From Bacillota bacterium (GTDB lineage Bacteria; Bacillota_I; Bacilli_A; Acholeplasmatales; Acholeplasmataceae), in the NCBI GenBank assembly GCA_018817915.1, contig JAHISX010000022.1:1-37351 (forward strand): DNA of 37,351 bases, written 5' to 3'. A program made the position numbers and the translations under genes. Numbering within the stretch: position 1 is the first letter of the stretch; each line of letters begins with the position of its first letter. The notes beneath the pieces were generated by a model. That model was not told the origin of the DNA. It worked only from the letters and a program-made list of their open reading frames with translations, and searched no databases. Of the stretch, positions 15,885 to 23,561 are shown one piece after another.

Positions 15885-16412
15885 TTATACTGCTGCTACT
15901 GTGAATGTAAATGTGAAATCTATTGCTAAACCAGCAACTGTATTGTAAACAGCTTGGCTAGCAGGTTCATTCATAGTGATTGTTGCAATTACTGTAACTG
16001 TTGCACCATCAGAAATAATTGTATATGATCCAGCGTTGTTTAGTGAAACATTAAATAATGCTGATACATCTGCTGAAGAAGGATTTTCAACACTATCAAG
16101 AACAACTGATAAAGTACTTGAAAGACCAGATGCGTCTAAACCTGTAGAAGCCCAAGCAACTGTCCAAGTCAATGTAACTGATGTTACATCTCCACCAACT
16201 GCAAATCCTGTTGGAACTAATGTTCCAGAACCAATTACTGCTGAACCAATGCCTACTGTTGATGTTACAGTTTCACCTGTACCAATTGTAATTTGTTCAA
16301 CTCCAGTGTCACTATCAGCTGCAATTCCAGCTGCCCAATATGCATATGTGAAACCTGATACCAATACTGCTAACATAACTAATAAACCTATAACTAATTT
16401 CTTTTGTCTCAT
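15885..16412 (-). CDS. SipW-type signal peptide exported protein (TasA/camelysin-like), acidic
   Basis: A 175-residue secreted protein. MRQKK is followed by one hydrophobic segment (about 6-22) ending in TYAYWA, the AYW/AYF motif of SipW-dependent signal peptides. The mature part is rich in Thr, Val, Ser, Ala and Gly in a beta-strand pattern and contains no Lys, Arg, His or Cys at all, with about a dozen acidic residues, so it must be very acidic. It is a paralogue of the next upstream product: GTLVPTGF matches GMLVPEGY, and the C-terminal TVTVIATITMNEP...FTFTFTV matches TVTITIVVRLLEP...ISFTIRFSV. An AAAGGAG ribosome binding site supports high expression. The cargo role is inferred; filament formation is a hypothesis. 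Confidence 0.85.
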   Translation of the reverse strand: MRQKKLVIGLLVMLAVLVSGFTYAYWAAGIAADSDTGVEQITIGTGETVTSTVGIGSAVIGSGTLVPTGFAVGGDVTSVTLTWTVAWASTGLDASGLSSTLSVVLDSVENPSSADVSALFNVSLNNAGSYTIISDGATVTVIATITMNEPASQAVYNTVAGLAIDFTFTFTVAAV

Positions 16413-16462
16413 TTTTTAAATCTCCTTTTTTAATTTTCCCTTTTTATTTTTTATTTTTTTAA

Positions 16463-17044
16463 TTAATCTAAAATTCTTGGTTCTACACTAAATCTAATTG
16501 TAAAACTTATATCTTTACCTTTAATCGCGTTATATGCTGCTTCTGAATCTTCCACGTTGATGCGCTCTAATCCAAATCCTCTATCAGCAGCTTCTGCAGC
16601 ATCAATTGGCTCTAATAATCTTACTACAATAGTAATTGTTACTGTACTATTGAATAATTCATTTACAAAACTACGATTTCCGTTACCAATTTGTATGTCG
16701 ACAAGTTGTTCATAGTCTTCAAGCCCATCAATTTTTACATCAATTGCTTCAACGACTAAATTCATGCTCTTTACTAATGTTTTGTCAACACTTACATCAT
16801 ATTCCAGGATGACTTGATCAACTTCTCCTTCTAGGTAAATATACCCTTCGGGAACAAGCATTCCTGTGAAACTCTGTTGTTTATCCTCAATGACAAGGTT
16901 AGCGTCCTCAGGTTCAAACTCGATGATTACGTTTGATAGTTGAGATACGTCAGTCCAATAAGCGAATGCTGCGGTTGAAGTGAATCCGAGTGCAGTCATC
17001 AACATGATGATAATAACAATTGGCACGTATCTTTTTCTCCCCAT
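16463..17044 (-). CDS. SipW-type signal peptide exported protein (TasA/camelysin-like)
   Basis: A 193-residue secreted protein and the first gene after the riboswitch. MGRKRY precedes a hydrophobic segment (about 7-28) ending AFAYWTD, very close to the TasA-type junction. The mature domain alternates hydrophobic and polar residues as a beta-sandwich would, and shares blocks with the downstream paralogue (see that entry). Unlike the paralogue it contains some Lys and Arg and a charged C-terminus (RFSVEPRILD). An AAAGGAGG ribosome binding site is present. By analogy with TasA/TapA it could be a fibre subunit or the anchor/accessory protein; sequence alone does not decide. Confidence 0.85.
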   Translation of the reverse strand: MGRKRYVPIVIIIMLMTALGFTSTAAFAYWTDVSQLSNVIIEFEPEDANLVIEDKQQSFTGMLVPEGYIYLEGEVDQVILEYDVSVDKTLVKSMNLVVEAIDVKIDGLEDYEQLVDIQIGNGNRSFVNELFNSTVTITIVVRLLEPIDAAEAADRGFGLERINVEDSEAAYNAIKGKDISFTIRFSVEPRILD

Positions 17045-17110
17045 CGTTTCGCCTCCTTTGACTGAGAAAAATCTAACGTTTTCCTTTTTTAACTGATTTT
17101 CTTAGTCTTT

Positions 17111-17187
17111 TCTAATAAAATAAAAAGCCCACATAATAATCAGTATCTTCAATGAATGTCTTTCGACATCACTAATGACAACTGGCT
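17111..17187 (-). terminator. Riboswitch-controlled terminator
   Basis: On the minus strand AGCC at the 3' side of the aptamer and TCATTAGTG can pair with TACTGATTA and GGCT, enclosing an ATGTC-GAAA-GACAT hairpin, followed by TTTTTATTTTATT. The same CATTAGT is the 3' strand of aptamer P1, so the two folds exclude each other. Confidence 0.7.
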
Positions 17188-17251
17188 ACCATCTGACAGG
17201 CCCTGTAGTTTTGCGTCCCATGATTTCTCATGGTTTGCCTTTTACATTAAT
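17171..17251 (-). promoter_or_regulatory. GEMM-I riboswitch (cyclic di-GMP class I type)
   Basis: On the minus strand: GGCAAACC, a perfect CCATGA stem with GAAA tetraloop, GGGACGCAAAAC, CTACAGGGCCT, and ATGGTAGCCAG. This is the complete class-I GEMM core, including the GNRA loop and its receptor side. P1 is ATTAATG (from 17245-17251) with CATTAGT (from 17171-17177). It sits in the 5' UTR of the TasA-like/SipW cluster. I cannot separate c-di-GMP from the related cGAMP variants with certainty; a G is kept at what I align as the discriminating position, which favours c-di-GMP. Confidence 0.93.
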
Positions 17252-17277
17252 TGCGGATAAATACATAATACTCCATC

Positions 17278-17306
17278 ATTATATATCACAATAGAAATAA
17301 AGTCAA
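17278..17306 (-). promoter_or_regulatory. Promoter of the riboswitch/TasA-like cluster
   Basis: TTGACT (17301-17306), 17 bp, TATAAT (17278-17283) on the minus strand. Transcription starting near 17271 puts the whole aptamer in a leader of about 227 nt. This explains the 415-bp gap between gapA and the first cargo gene. Confidence 0.9.
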
Positions 17307-17406
17307 GAAAAATATTCTCAATTTATTATTTTTATTGTAAGAATCTAACATAATAATTGATTTATCCAAGTTACTACGTATATATTATATCATAGCGTAA
17401 TAATAT

Positions 17407-17446
17407 AGCAAAAAAAAGCACTTTTATTTACAAAAGCACTTTTTAT
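17407..17446 (-). terminator. Terminator after gapA
   Basis: On the minus strand AAAGTGCTTTT and AAAAGTGCTTT form a G-U-containing stem around a short A/T loop, followed by a T run. Confidence 0.75.
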
Positions 17447-17460
17447 CTTATTCTTATTTG

Positions 17461-18474
17461 CTATTTAATTAAGCTTGCTAACTTAGTAACTGTACGAACT
17501 AATTGAGCAGTATAGCTCATTTCATTGTCATACCAAGCCATTACTTTAACTAATTGTCTATCATCATAATTAACAATTTGTGTTGTGTGTGCATCATATA
17601 ATGATCCAAACTTAGAACCGATAACATCTGCAGATACGATAGGATCAGAAACATATGCCAAAGTTTCATTAGCTGCTGCTTTGAATGCTGCATCGATTTC
17701 TTCAAGTGTTGTGTGTTTCTTAACTTCTACAGTTAAGTCAACAATAGAACCTGTAGCAGTTGGTACACGAAGTGCTGTTCCATCTAATTTCCCCTTTAAT
17801 TGTGGTAATACAAGACCGATTGCTTTAGCTGCACCAGTAGAACTTGGAATGATACTTGATGCTGCTGCACGACCACGTCTTGAATAAATACCTTTTTTAT
17901 GTGGTTGATCAACTAAAGATTGGTCTGCAGTATATGCATGAATTGTTGTCATGAAACCACCAACGATACCAAAATTGTCATCAAGAACCTTACAAATAGG
18001 TGCTAAACAGTTTGTCGTACATGAAGCACCACTAATGATATCTTCTGTTCCATCAAGTGTATCATCGTTAACATTATAAACGATTGTCTTAACTGTACCA
18101 CCAGCAGGAGCACTAACAACAACTTTCTTAGCGCCAGCTTCTAGATGCCAACCAGCTTTTACTTCGTCTGTAAAGAAACCTGTACATTCTAATACAACAT
18201 CAACTTTTAAATCTTTCCATGGTAATTGTTTAGGATCTTTTTGAGAGAAGATAGGAATTTTCTTTCCATCAACAACTAAATCAGTTCCTTCAAAACTAAT
18301 ACCGTCTAATTTAAAATTACCTTGTGCTGTATCGTACTTCAATAAGTAAGCAAGCGTTTCTGCATCCGTTAAATCGTTAATACCTACAACATTAAATTTT
18401 GAATCATCTGCCATTAATCTATATGCCAGACGTCCAATACGTCCAAAACCATTGATTGCTACATTGATAGCCAT
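17461..18474 (-). CDS. gapA: Glyceraldehyde-3-phosphate dehydrogenase
   Basis: The glycolytic enzyme that oxidises glyceraldehyde 3-phosphate with NAD and phosphate. NGFGRIGR at the N-terminus binds NAD, the active-site Cys152 lies in [12 protein letters not shown], and [14 protein letters not shown] closes the C-terminus. It has 337 residues. AGGAGG precedes the ATG. It is monocistronic, with its own terminator and a cre-like site upstream of the promoter region. Confidence 0.98.
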   Translation of the reverse strand: MAINVAINGFGRIGRLAYRLMADDSKFNVVGINDLTDAETLAYLLKYDTAQGNFKLDGISFEGTDLVVDGKKIPIFSQKDPKQLPWKDLKVDVVLECTGFFTDEVKAGWHLEAGAKKVVVSAPAGGTVKTIVYNVNDDTLDGTEDIISGASCTTNCLAPICKVLDDNFGIVGGFMTTIHAYTADQSLVDQPHKKGIYSRRGRAAASSIIPSSTGAAKAIGLVLPQLKGKLDGTALRVPTATGSIVDLTVEVKKHTTLEEIDAAFKAAANETLAYVSDPIVSADVIGSKFGSLYDAHTTQIVNYDDRQLVKVMAWYDNEMSYTAQLVRTVTKLASLIK

Positions 18475-18498
18475 AATTTTATTCCTCCTAGAATTGTT

Positions 18499-18526
18499 TT
18501 TTCCATCTATTATTTTACCATTTAAT
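18499..18526 (-). promoter_or_regulatory. Probable gapA promoter
   Basis: On the minus strand TTGTTT, about 16 bp, TAAAAT, roughly 25-50 bp before the gapA ATG. The region to the divergent CYTH gene (18475-18655) also holds a cre-like site and a TTACAT-T-ATGTAA palindrome. Confidence 0.5.
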
Positions 18527-18554
18527 TGAATAAAAACAAATATTTTGAAATCAT

Positions 18555-18577
18555 GTTACATTATGTAAACGTTTTTT
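18555..18577. promoter_or_regulatory. cre-like site with overlapping palindrome
   Basis: TGTAAACGTTTTTT (18564-18577) matches the catabolite-responsive element pattern with one mismatch. It overlaps a perfect TTACAT-T-ATGTAA palindrome (18556-18568). It lies between the divergent gapA and CYTH genes, and a CcpA homologue is encoded in this window. Confidence 0.5.
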
Positions 18578-18598
18578 CTTCCCTTTATACCCTCTATT

Positions 18599-18607
18599 TG
18601 ATATAAT
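18599..18607 (+). promoter_or_regulatory. Extended -10 promoter of the CYTH gene
   Basis: TGATATAAT with no good -35 box upstream; an extended -10 (TGn) element, 48 bp before the start codon. The cre-like site ends about 22 bp upstream, in an activator-like position. Confidence 0.6.
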
Positions 18608-18655
18608 AAAAGCGGCAATAAAATTAAACCTATAATCTATAAGAAGGTGACGTCG

Positions 18656-19207
18656 ATGACTAAGAATATTGAGATAGAATTCAAGACAAGCATTCCACTT
18701 GATAAATATCATGAACTTCTTCAACTTTTCAATTTAGAGAATAACATATTTAAGCAAACAAACCATTATTTCGATACAGATGATTTTAATTTAAACAAAG
18801 AAAAAATGGTTTTAAGAATTCGCCAAAAAGGTGAAAATCATTTCAAGGTCACTCTAAAGAGTCAAAGCGAAAAAGGTGCTTTTGAAAGCCATGTATTATT
18901 AAATAAAAGCCAAGCTGAAGATATGATTAAAAATGGTTTTAGCACAAAGGACTTTTTTGAAGATTTAGATTATTTTGTTACATTCAAGGCTAGTCTTGAT
19001 AATTATAGAGTTAGTACACCTTATCAAGGTGGAACATTATTTTTAGATCGTTGTGAATACTGTCATGTTGTTGATTATGAAATCGAATATGAAGTATGTA
19101 ACTACGATGAGGGAGAAAAACTTTTTAAACAATTTGTTGATTCACATCAGATTGAAATTGTTCCTACAAAAAGAAAAAGCGAGAGAGCATTCACTTGTAA
19201 AAGATAG
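18656..19207 (+). CDS. CYTH-domain protein (YjbK-like)
   Basis: A CYTH/triphosphate-tunnel fold protein of 183 residues. The signature ExExK is at residues 6-10 (EIEFK), followed by paired strand residues such as LRIRQKG and FKVTLKSQ, and KRKSERAF near the end. Such proteins bind triphosphate or polyphosphate groups with divalent metals; the Bacillus homologue YjbK has no settled role. I start at the ATG because AAGAAGGTGA lies 5 nt upstream; an in-frame GTG nine bases earlier would fall inside that ribosome binding site. Confidence 0.88.
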   Translation: MTKNIEIEFKTSIPLDKYHELLQLFNLENNIFKQTNHYFDTDDFNLNKEKMVLRIRQKGENHFKVTLKSQSEKGAFESHVLLNKSQAEDMIKNGFSTKDFFEDLDYFVTFKASLDNYRVSTPYQGGTLFLDRCEYCHVVDYEIEYEVCNYDEGEKLFKQFVDSHQIEIVPTKRKSERAFTCKR

Positions 19208-19228
19208 TCTATATAGGCTATTTTTTTC
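19204..19228 (+). terminator. Terminator after the CYTH gene
   Basis: ATAGTCT-ATAT-AGGCTAT stem followed by seven T, overlapping the stop codon. Confidence 0.8.
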
Positions 19229-19305
19229 TTTTATTATTATAACATTGACTTATTTTGATATAAACTTTATAATATTATATGTAAGTATATACCATTGGAG
19301 GGCCT

Positions 19306-19695
19306 ATGAAAGAACGTAGTTTACTTTATTTTATTACAGCTGTGACTGCTAGTGTGCTTTTTTTAGTATCAATAATCATTCGCAGTTTAGATTGGTTTGG
19401 TTCATATGGATATGCAGTAATGCCCACAATGTATGAATTGTTTATACCAGTTGTGTTGCTTTGGGTTGGTTGGTATTTCCAAAATAAGGGATTTCTCTTA
19501 TCAGCATCTGTCCTTGTCGCCGTTTTATTTGGACAGCATTTCAATTATACTGGAGTACTCAATGGTGACATATTCATTTTGAGCACATACGCACCCATGG
19601 TTAAAACAGTATACGTTTTAGGTTTCATCCTATTACTATCCGTTACAGGCATTGGCTTCTATTCATATTTGAAGATGCATATATCAAAGCAATAA
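19306..19695 (+). CDS. Hypothetical small membrane protein
   Basis: A 129-residue protein with four predicted membrane helices (about 7-25, 43-57, 60-76 and 96-117) and a short basic tail. I do not recognise the family and see no motif. A clear TTGGAGGG ribosome binding site lies 5 nt before the ATG and a strong terminator follows, so it is a real, single gene. It shares that terminator with the convergent Spx-like gene. Confidence 0.75.
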   Translation: MKERSLLYFITAVTASVLFLVSIIIRSLDWFGSYGYAVMPTMYELFIPVVLLWVGWYFQNKGFLLSASVLVAVLFGQHFNYTGVLNGDIFILSTYAPMVKTVYVLGFILLLSVTGIGFYSYLKMHISKQ

Positions 19696-19708
19696 GAAAA
19701 ATAACATT

Positions 19709-19742
19709 AAAAAATGGGAACCGTTTGGGTTCCCATTTTTTT
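19709..19742. terminator. Bidirectional terminator
   Basis: AAATGGGAACC-GTTT-GGGTTCCCATTT with A-run on one side and T-run on the other. It serves both the 19306-19695 gene and the converging Spx-like gene. Confidence 0.92.
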
Positions 19743-20206
19743 TAGTGAGTATTAGCTAAATCACTTTTAATTTCATCAAAATATCGTTTGAGTGCACTTT
19801 GATAGTCACAATATTCTCCATTTGGACAATCCGTGCACATAATCAATTCTCTAAGTCTCTTAGGAATGAATACACGTATTTCCTCATCGTTATAACCTAC
19901 TTGAAGCTTTTCTCCTTCAATCATAATCGGTCTCTTTAGCACACTTGGATTATTGATAATAAATGTTTTAAGTTCACTTATTCTCATATCCTCAACGTCT
20001 AAAGATTGTTCTTTGAAAATCTTGGATCTTGTAGAAATAATATCTTCAAATCCATTTTCAGCATTTTCAAGCATGTGATCAATATCTTCTTCTGTGATGG
20101 GTTGATTGAAAAGATTCTTTTCATTGTAAGGTATCTTGTGATCATCCAGCCACTTTTTCGCTTTTCGACATGACGAACAACTTGGTGTTGTAAATATAGT
20201 AATCAT
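19742..20206 (-). CDS. spx: Spx/ArsC-family regulator with C-terminal cysteine cluster
   Basis: A thioredoxin-fold Spx-type protein. The redox switch Cys10-x-x-Cys13 is in TTPSCSSCRKAKKW, with Arg92 (KRPIMI) and VGYNDEEIRVFIPKRLR, the Spx segment for RNA polymerase alpha contact. Spx normally ends near 131 residues; this one has 154, and the extra tail holds Cys124, Cys127 and Cys133 (CTDCPNGEYC). That tail could be a second redox or metal site. A candidate promoter (TTTTAA side at 20257-20262, GATAAT at 20234-20239, 17 bp) lies upstream. It is Spx-like by motifs; arsenate reductase is unlikely because of the CxxC and the IRVF block. Confidence 0.88.
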   Translation of the reverse strand: MITIFTTPSCSSCRKAKKWLDDHKIPYNEKNLFNQPITEEDIDHMLENAENGFEDIISTRSKIFKEQSLDVEDMRISELKTFIINNPSVLKRPIMIEGEKLQVGYNDEEIRVFIPKRLRELIMCTDCPNGEYCDYQSALKRYFDEIKSDLANTH

Positions 20207-20311
20207 TGTCTTCCTCCTTTTTGGAGCATAGGTATTATCCTATAGCACTTTGTGTCTTTTAAGGTTTCCCCGCTCTTCAATTATATAATTATTCGTCTAA
20301 ATTTACAACCT

Positions 20312-20330
20312 GTGATAACGTTTTTATCAC
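20312..20330. promoter_or_regulatory. cre-like inverted repeat upstream of pepF
   Basis: GTGATAA-CGTTT-TTATCAC, a perfect 7-bp-arm inverted repeat whose core TGATAACGTTTTTA fits the cre pattern with one mismatch. It lies about 50 bp upstream of the pepF -10 and between pepF and the divergent spx gene. Confidence 0.5.
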
Positions 20331-20380
20331 GATTTTACATATTTCAAAACGGCATGATATGAAATATATCTTTATTAGGT

Positions 20381-20386
20381 TATAAT
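20381..20386 (+). promoter_or_regulatory. pepF -10 element
   Basis: TATAAT, 31 bp before the ATG, without a clear -35 box. AGAAAGGA is the ribosome binding site. Confidence 0.45.
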
Positions 20387-20417
20387 AGAGGAAACAAATC
20401 AGAAAGGAAATAAATAT

Positions 20418-22181
20418 ATGTCAAAATGGAATCTATCAATCTTTTATCCTAGTTTGGAAGCTTGGGACGAGGATTTAAAAAAATTACCCAACCATATCGA
20501 AACGCTAGCTTCTTTCAAAGGTAAACTTGCAAATTTTGAGGATTTTAAATCTTTTTATGCAGCTGAGGAAGAAGCAACCAAATTGCTTTATCGCCTCTAT
20601 GCTTATATCCATTTAAATAGTGACCTCAATTTAAAGGATACGGTTAAATCCAGTAAGAATCAACAGATGCTATTAATGCTTTCAGATTTAAATCAAAAAA
20701 CTTCTTTTCTTTCTCCTGAGCTTATTGCTTTAGGTGAAGAAAAAGTGATGTCATTTATTGATAAAGATGCTTTCCTTAAAACTTATAAGTTTCAAATGGA
20801 AATGCTCTTCTTTCAACAAAAGCATGTTCTTGATGGTGATCAAGAAGGTCTTCTTTCCAATTTTGGTCCTTTAAGAAGTATTCCTTCATCTTTGTATCAA
20901 TCACTAGCTATCATTGATGCTGTGAATCAAAAGGTTACATTAAGTGATGGTAAAGAGTTAGAAATCAACTTAGCTAATTTTAGATCACAAATTGCTGATG
21001 CTCCAACTGCTGATGATCGAAGACTTATTTTTGAAGCAGCTTTTAAACGATATAAAGATAATAAGAATGCATTTGCAAATACATACAATCTTGTTTTGCA
21101 ACAAGCTTCAGCTCACTACAAATCAAGAAAATATGATTCTGCGCTAGATGCTGCATTATTTAGAAACAATATTCCTACTTCTGTTTTTCATAATTTAAAG
21201 GATGTTGCTTTTGAAAACACAGAACCAATCAAACGTTATCTCGAATTAAGAAAAAAACATTTAAAGCTTGATAAGTATCACACCTATGATCGTTTTGTTA
21301 AATTAATTAAGGATGACACAAAATATCCTTTTGAAGCAGCTAAATCATTATTCTTTGAATCTATTGCACATCTTGATCGAACTTTTGTAGAAAAACAACA
21401 TGATGCAGTGAAAGATGGTTTTGTTGATGCTTATCCACAAGATGGCAAGAGAACTGGTGCTTATTCATCGGGCTTTTATGGGCATCATCCATTCATTTTA
21501 CTTAATCACGATGACACACTTGATTCTGTGTTTACACTGGCTCATGAGGCTGGTCACAGTGCTCATACGTTGTTTTCTAACGAAGCACAGCCGATGGCTT
21601 CATCAGATTACACAATTTTCGTTGCTGAAATCGCATCAACCTTCAATGAACATGTGTTATTAGACTATCTATTAACTAAAGCAGAAACAAAAGCTCAAAA
21701 AATTGATTTACTAGAATCTGCTATCGATGGCATCATGTCAACATTCTATCGTCAGACATTATTTGCTACTTATGAATATCGTGCAAATCAATTGATTGAA
21801 CAAGGCATACCTGTAACTGAACAAACTTTATCACAAATCATGATTGAACTTTATAAACATTATTATGATTTAGATATTACTGAAGAAGACGGCAAACAAT
21901 ATGTTTGGGCATATATTCCTCATTTATTCCATACACCATTTTATGTCTATCAATATGCGACTTCCTATAGTGCTTCTTTGAAGATCTATGATAATGTTAA
22001 AACCAATAAACCAAATGCAATGTCAAACTTTTTAGGCCTACTTAAATCTGGTGGTAGTGATTATCCTGTCAATCAAGCAGCAAGAGCAGGCGCTGATTTA
22101 ACAAGCAAAGATACCTTTATGGCGGTTATTAACCGATTTGAGAGTCTGGTTGATCAATTAGAGAAAGTACTTGAAGAATAA
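20418..22181 (+). CDS. pepF: Oligoendopeptidase F (M3 family)
   Basis: A cytosolic zinc metallopeptidase that degrades short peptides. The zinc motif HEAGH is at residues 376-380 (FTLAHEAGHSAHTLFS), the third ligand glutamate region is SDYTIFVAEIASTFNEH, and YVWAYIPHLFHTPFYVYQYATSYSAS is the conserved C-terminal block. At 587 residues it is close to the family norm of about 600. It has its own promoter; the following trpS promoter begins inside its 3' end. Confidence 0.96.
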   Translation: MSKWNLSIFYPSLEAWDEDLKKLPNHIETLASFKGKLANFEDFKSFYAAEEEATKLLYRLYAYIHLNSDLNLKDTVKSSKNQQMLLMLSDLNQKTSFLSPELIALGEEKVMSFIDKDAFLKTYKFQMEMLFFQQKHVLDGDQEGLLSNFGPLRSIPSSLYQSLAIIDAVNQKVTLSDGKELEINLANFRSQIADAPTADDRRLIFEAAFKRYKDNKNAFANTYNLVLQQASAHYKSRKYDSALDAALFRNNIPTSVFHNLKDVAFENTEPIKRYLELRKKHLKLDKYHTYDRFVKLIKDDTKYPFEAAKSLFFESIAHLDRTFVEKQHDAVKDGFVDAYPQDGKRTGAYSSGFYGHHPFILLNHDDTLDSVFTLAHEAGHSAHTLFSNEAQPMASSDYTIFVAEIASTFNEHVLLDYLLTKAETKAQKIDLLESAIDGIMSTFYRQTLFATYEYRANQLIEQGIPVTEQTLSQIMIELYKHYYDLDITEEDGKQYVWAYIPHLFHTPFYVYQYATSYSASLKIYDNVKTNKPNAMSNFLGLLKSGGSDYPVNQAARAGADLTSKDTFMAVINRFESLVDQLEKVLEE

Positions 22182-22199
22182 TATAGATTCATGTATAAT
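22171..22199 (+). promoter_or_regulatory. trpS promoter
   Basis: TTGAAG (22171-22176), 17 bp, TATAAT (22194-22199). The -35 lies in the last codons of pepF. Confidence 0.8.
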
Positions 22200-22205
22200 T
22201 AAAGT

Positions 22206-22412
22206 GCAATGAGAAGGAAAAGTAGTTTGTAAACAGACTTTTAGAGAACTGGGATGGTGGAATCCAGTAGTCATGAATAAATGAATGGGTCCTTTGAGCA
22301 AACAGTAAATCGGCTTTAACGATATTGAGGGCTGGAAATTAAATTCCAGAACTAAGGTGGCACCGCGTAACAATACGTCCTTAGATTTTTAATCTATGGA
22401 CGTTTTATTTTT
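22206..22412 (+). promoter_or_regulatory. T-box riboswitch, tryptophan
   Basis: The T-box sequence AAGGTGGCACCGCG is at 22354-22367. The specifier loop GAATGGGTCC contains the Trp codon TGG at 22286-22288, and the stem I tip has ACTGG...GGTGGAAT..CCAGT. The terminator stem ACGTCC...GGACGT with TTTTATTTTT (about 22374-22410) ends just before trpS. Uncharged tRNA-Trp would favour the antiterminator and turn trpS on. Confidence 0.97.
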
Positions 22413-22429
22413 ATAGGAGGAACAAAATT

Positions 22430-23503
22430 ATGCCAACATTAAATCAAAAAGAAAAATTAAAAAAAGTTAAGCAACCTGATGTGAAAATACCAATTCCAGT
22501 CAAACAAAAAAGACTTGTATCTGGGATTAAACCTACGGGTCAATTAACATTAGGTAATTATATTGGAGCACTTAAGCAGTTTGTTAAACTACAAGATGAG
22601 ATGGAAAATACAGAGCTCTTCATTTTTATTGCTGATCTGCATGCAATTACTACTCCCATTGACAAACAAGAACTAAAGAAAAACATTAGAAGTATTGCTG
22701 CTATTTATCTTGCATGTGGACTTGATCCAGATAAAGTCAATTTATTCATTCAATCTGAAGTGAATGAACATGCTGTTTTAGGCTATGTGATGGAATCAAC
22801 AGCTTATATCGGTGAAATGGAACGCATGACCCAATATAAAGATAAAAAGCAGAAACAAACAGAAGGCATTCGTACTTCATTAATGACTTACCCTGCTTTA
22901 ATGGCTGCTGATATCTTAATGTATGATGCCAATATCGTCCCAATTGGTGACGATCAGAAACAACATCTAGAACTTACAAGAGATTTAGCTATTCGTTTTA
23001 ATAACACTTATGGTGAAACATTTGTTGTTCCTGAAGGATTCTTCCCTGAAACAGGAGCAAGAATTATGTCTTTAACAGATCCAACAAAGAAAATGGATAA
23101 ATCAAATGAAAATCCTAAGTCTTATATTTTGTTACTAGATGATTTAGCTGCTGTAAGAAACAAGATAAAGAGTGCTGTAACAGATTCTGATGCAATCATA
23201 AAATATGATGTAAAGAAAAAGCCAGGTATATCGAATCTTTTAACGATTTATTCATCTTTAACCAATGAAACAATTAAAGAAGTTGAGAAAAAATATAAGG
23301 GTAAGAGCTATTCTGCATTTAAAGCCGATTTAGCTGAAATCGTTGCTGATTCATTAAGACCTATTCAACAAATGTATTTTGAATACATCAATAATCCTCG
23401 ATTAGATGAAATATTAGACCAAGGTGCTGAAAGAGCAAAATTAATCGCATCAAGAAAAATTGAAAAAGTATTTAAACGCATGGGTATGGGACGCGTTAGA
23501 TAA
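22430..23503 (+). CDS. trpS: Tryptophanyl-tRNA synthetase
   Basis: A class I synthetase. The HIGH-equivalent lies in GIKPTGQLTLGNYIGA and the KMSKS-equivalent is KKMDKSNEN. At 357 residues it has about 26 extra basic N-terminal residues before VSGIKPTG, where most bacterial enzymes begin. AGGAGG before the ATG at 22430 supports that start. It is under the Trp T-box and followed by a strong terminator. Confidence 0.97.
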   Translation: MPTLNQKEKLKKVKQPDVKIPIPVKQKRLVSGIKPTGQLTLGNYIGALKQFVKLQDEMENTELFIFIADLHAITTPIDKQELKKNIRSIAAIYLACGLDPDKVNLFIQSEVNEHAVLGYVMESTAYIGEMERMTQYKDKKQKQTEGIRTSLMTYPALMAADILMYDANIVPIGDDQKQHLELTRDLAIRFNNTYGETFVVPEGFFPETGARIMSLTDPTKKMDKSNENPKSYILLLDDLAAVRNKIKSAVTDSDAIIKYDVKKKPGISNLLTIYSSLTNETIKEVEKKYKGKSYSAFKADLAEIVADSLRPIQQMYFEYINNPRLDEILDQGAERAKLIASRKIEKVFKRMGMGRVR

Positions 23504-23518
23504 TCAAATCGAACAAAT

Positions 23519-23556
23519 AAAAAGGCCTATTAGATGATTCTAATAAGTCTTTTTTA
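23519..23556. terminator. Bidirectional terminator after trpS
   Basis: AAGGCCTATTAG and CTAATAAGTCTT arms with T-run on the plus side and A-run on the other. It serves trpS and the converging DJ-1 gene. Confidence 0.85.
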
Positions 23557-23561
23557 ATTTT

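Noticed and set aside
15976-16419. 147-residue open frame on the plus strand opposite the acidic exported-protein gene
   Set aside because: It is a shadow of the Thr/Val/Ser-rich gene, has no ribosome binding site, and its composition simply mirrors the other strand.
22158-22373. 71-residue minus-strand open frame before trpS
   Set aside because: It lies over the tryptophan T-box; the region is explained by the RNA.
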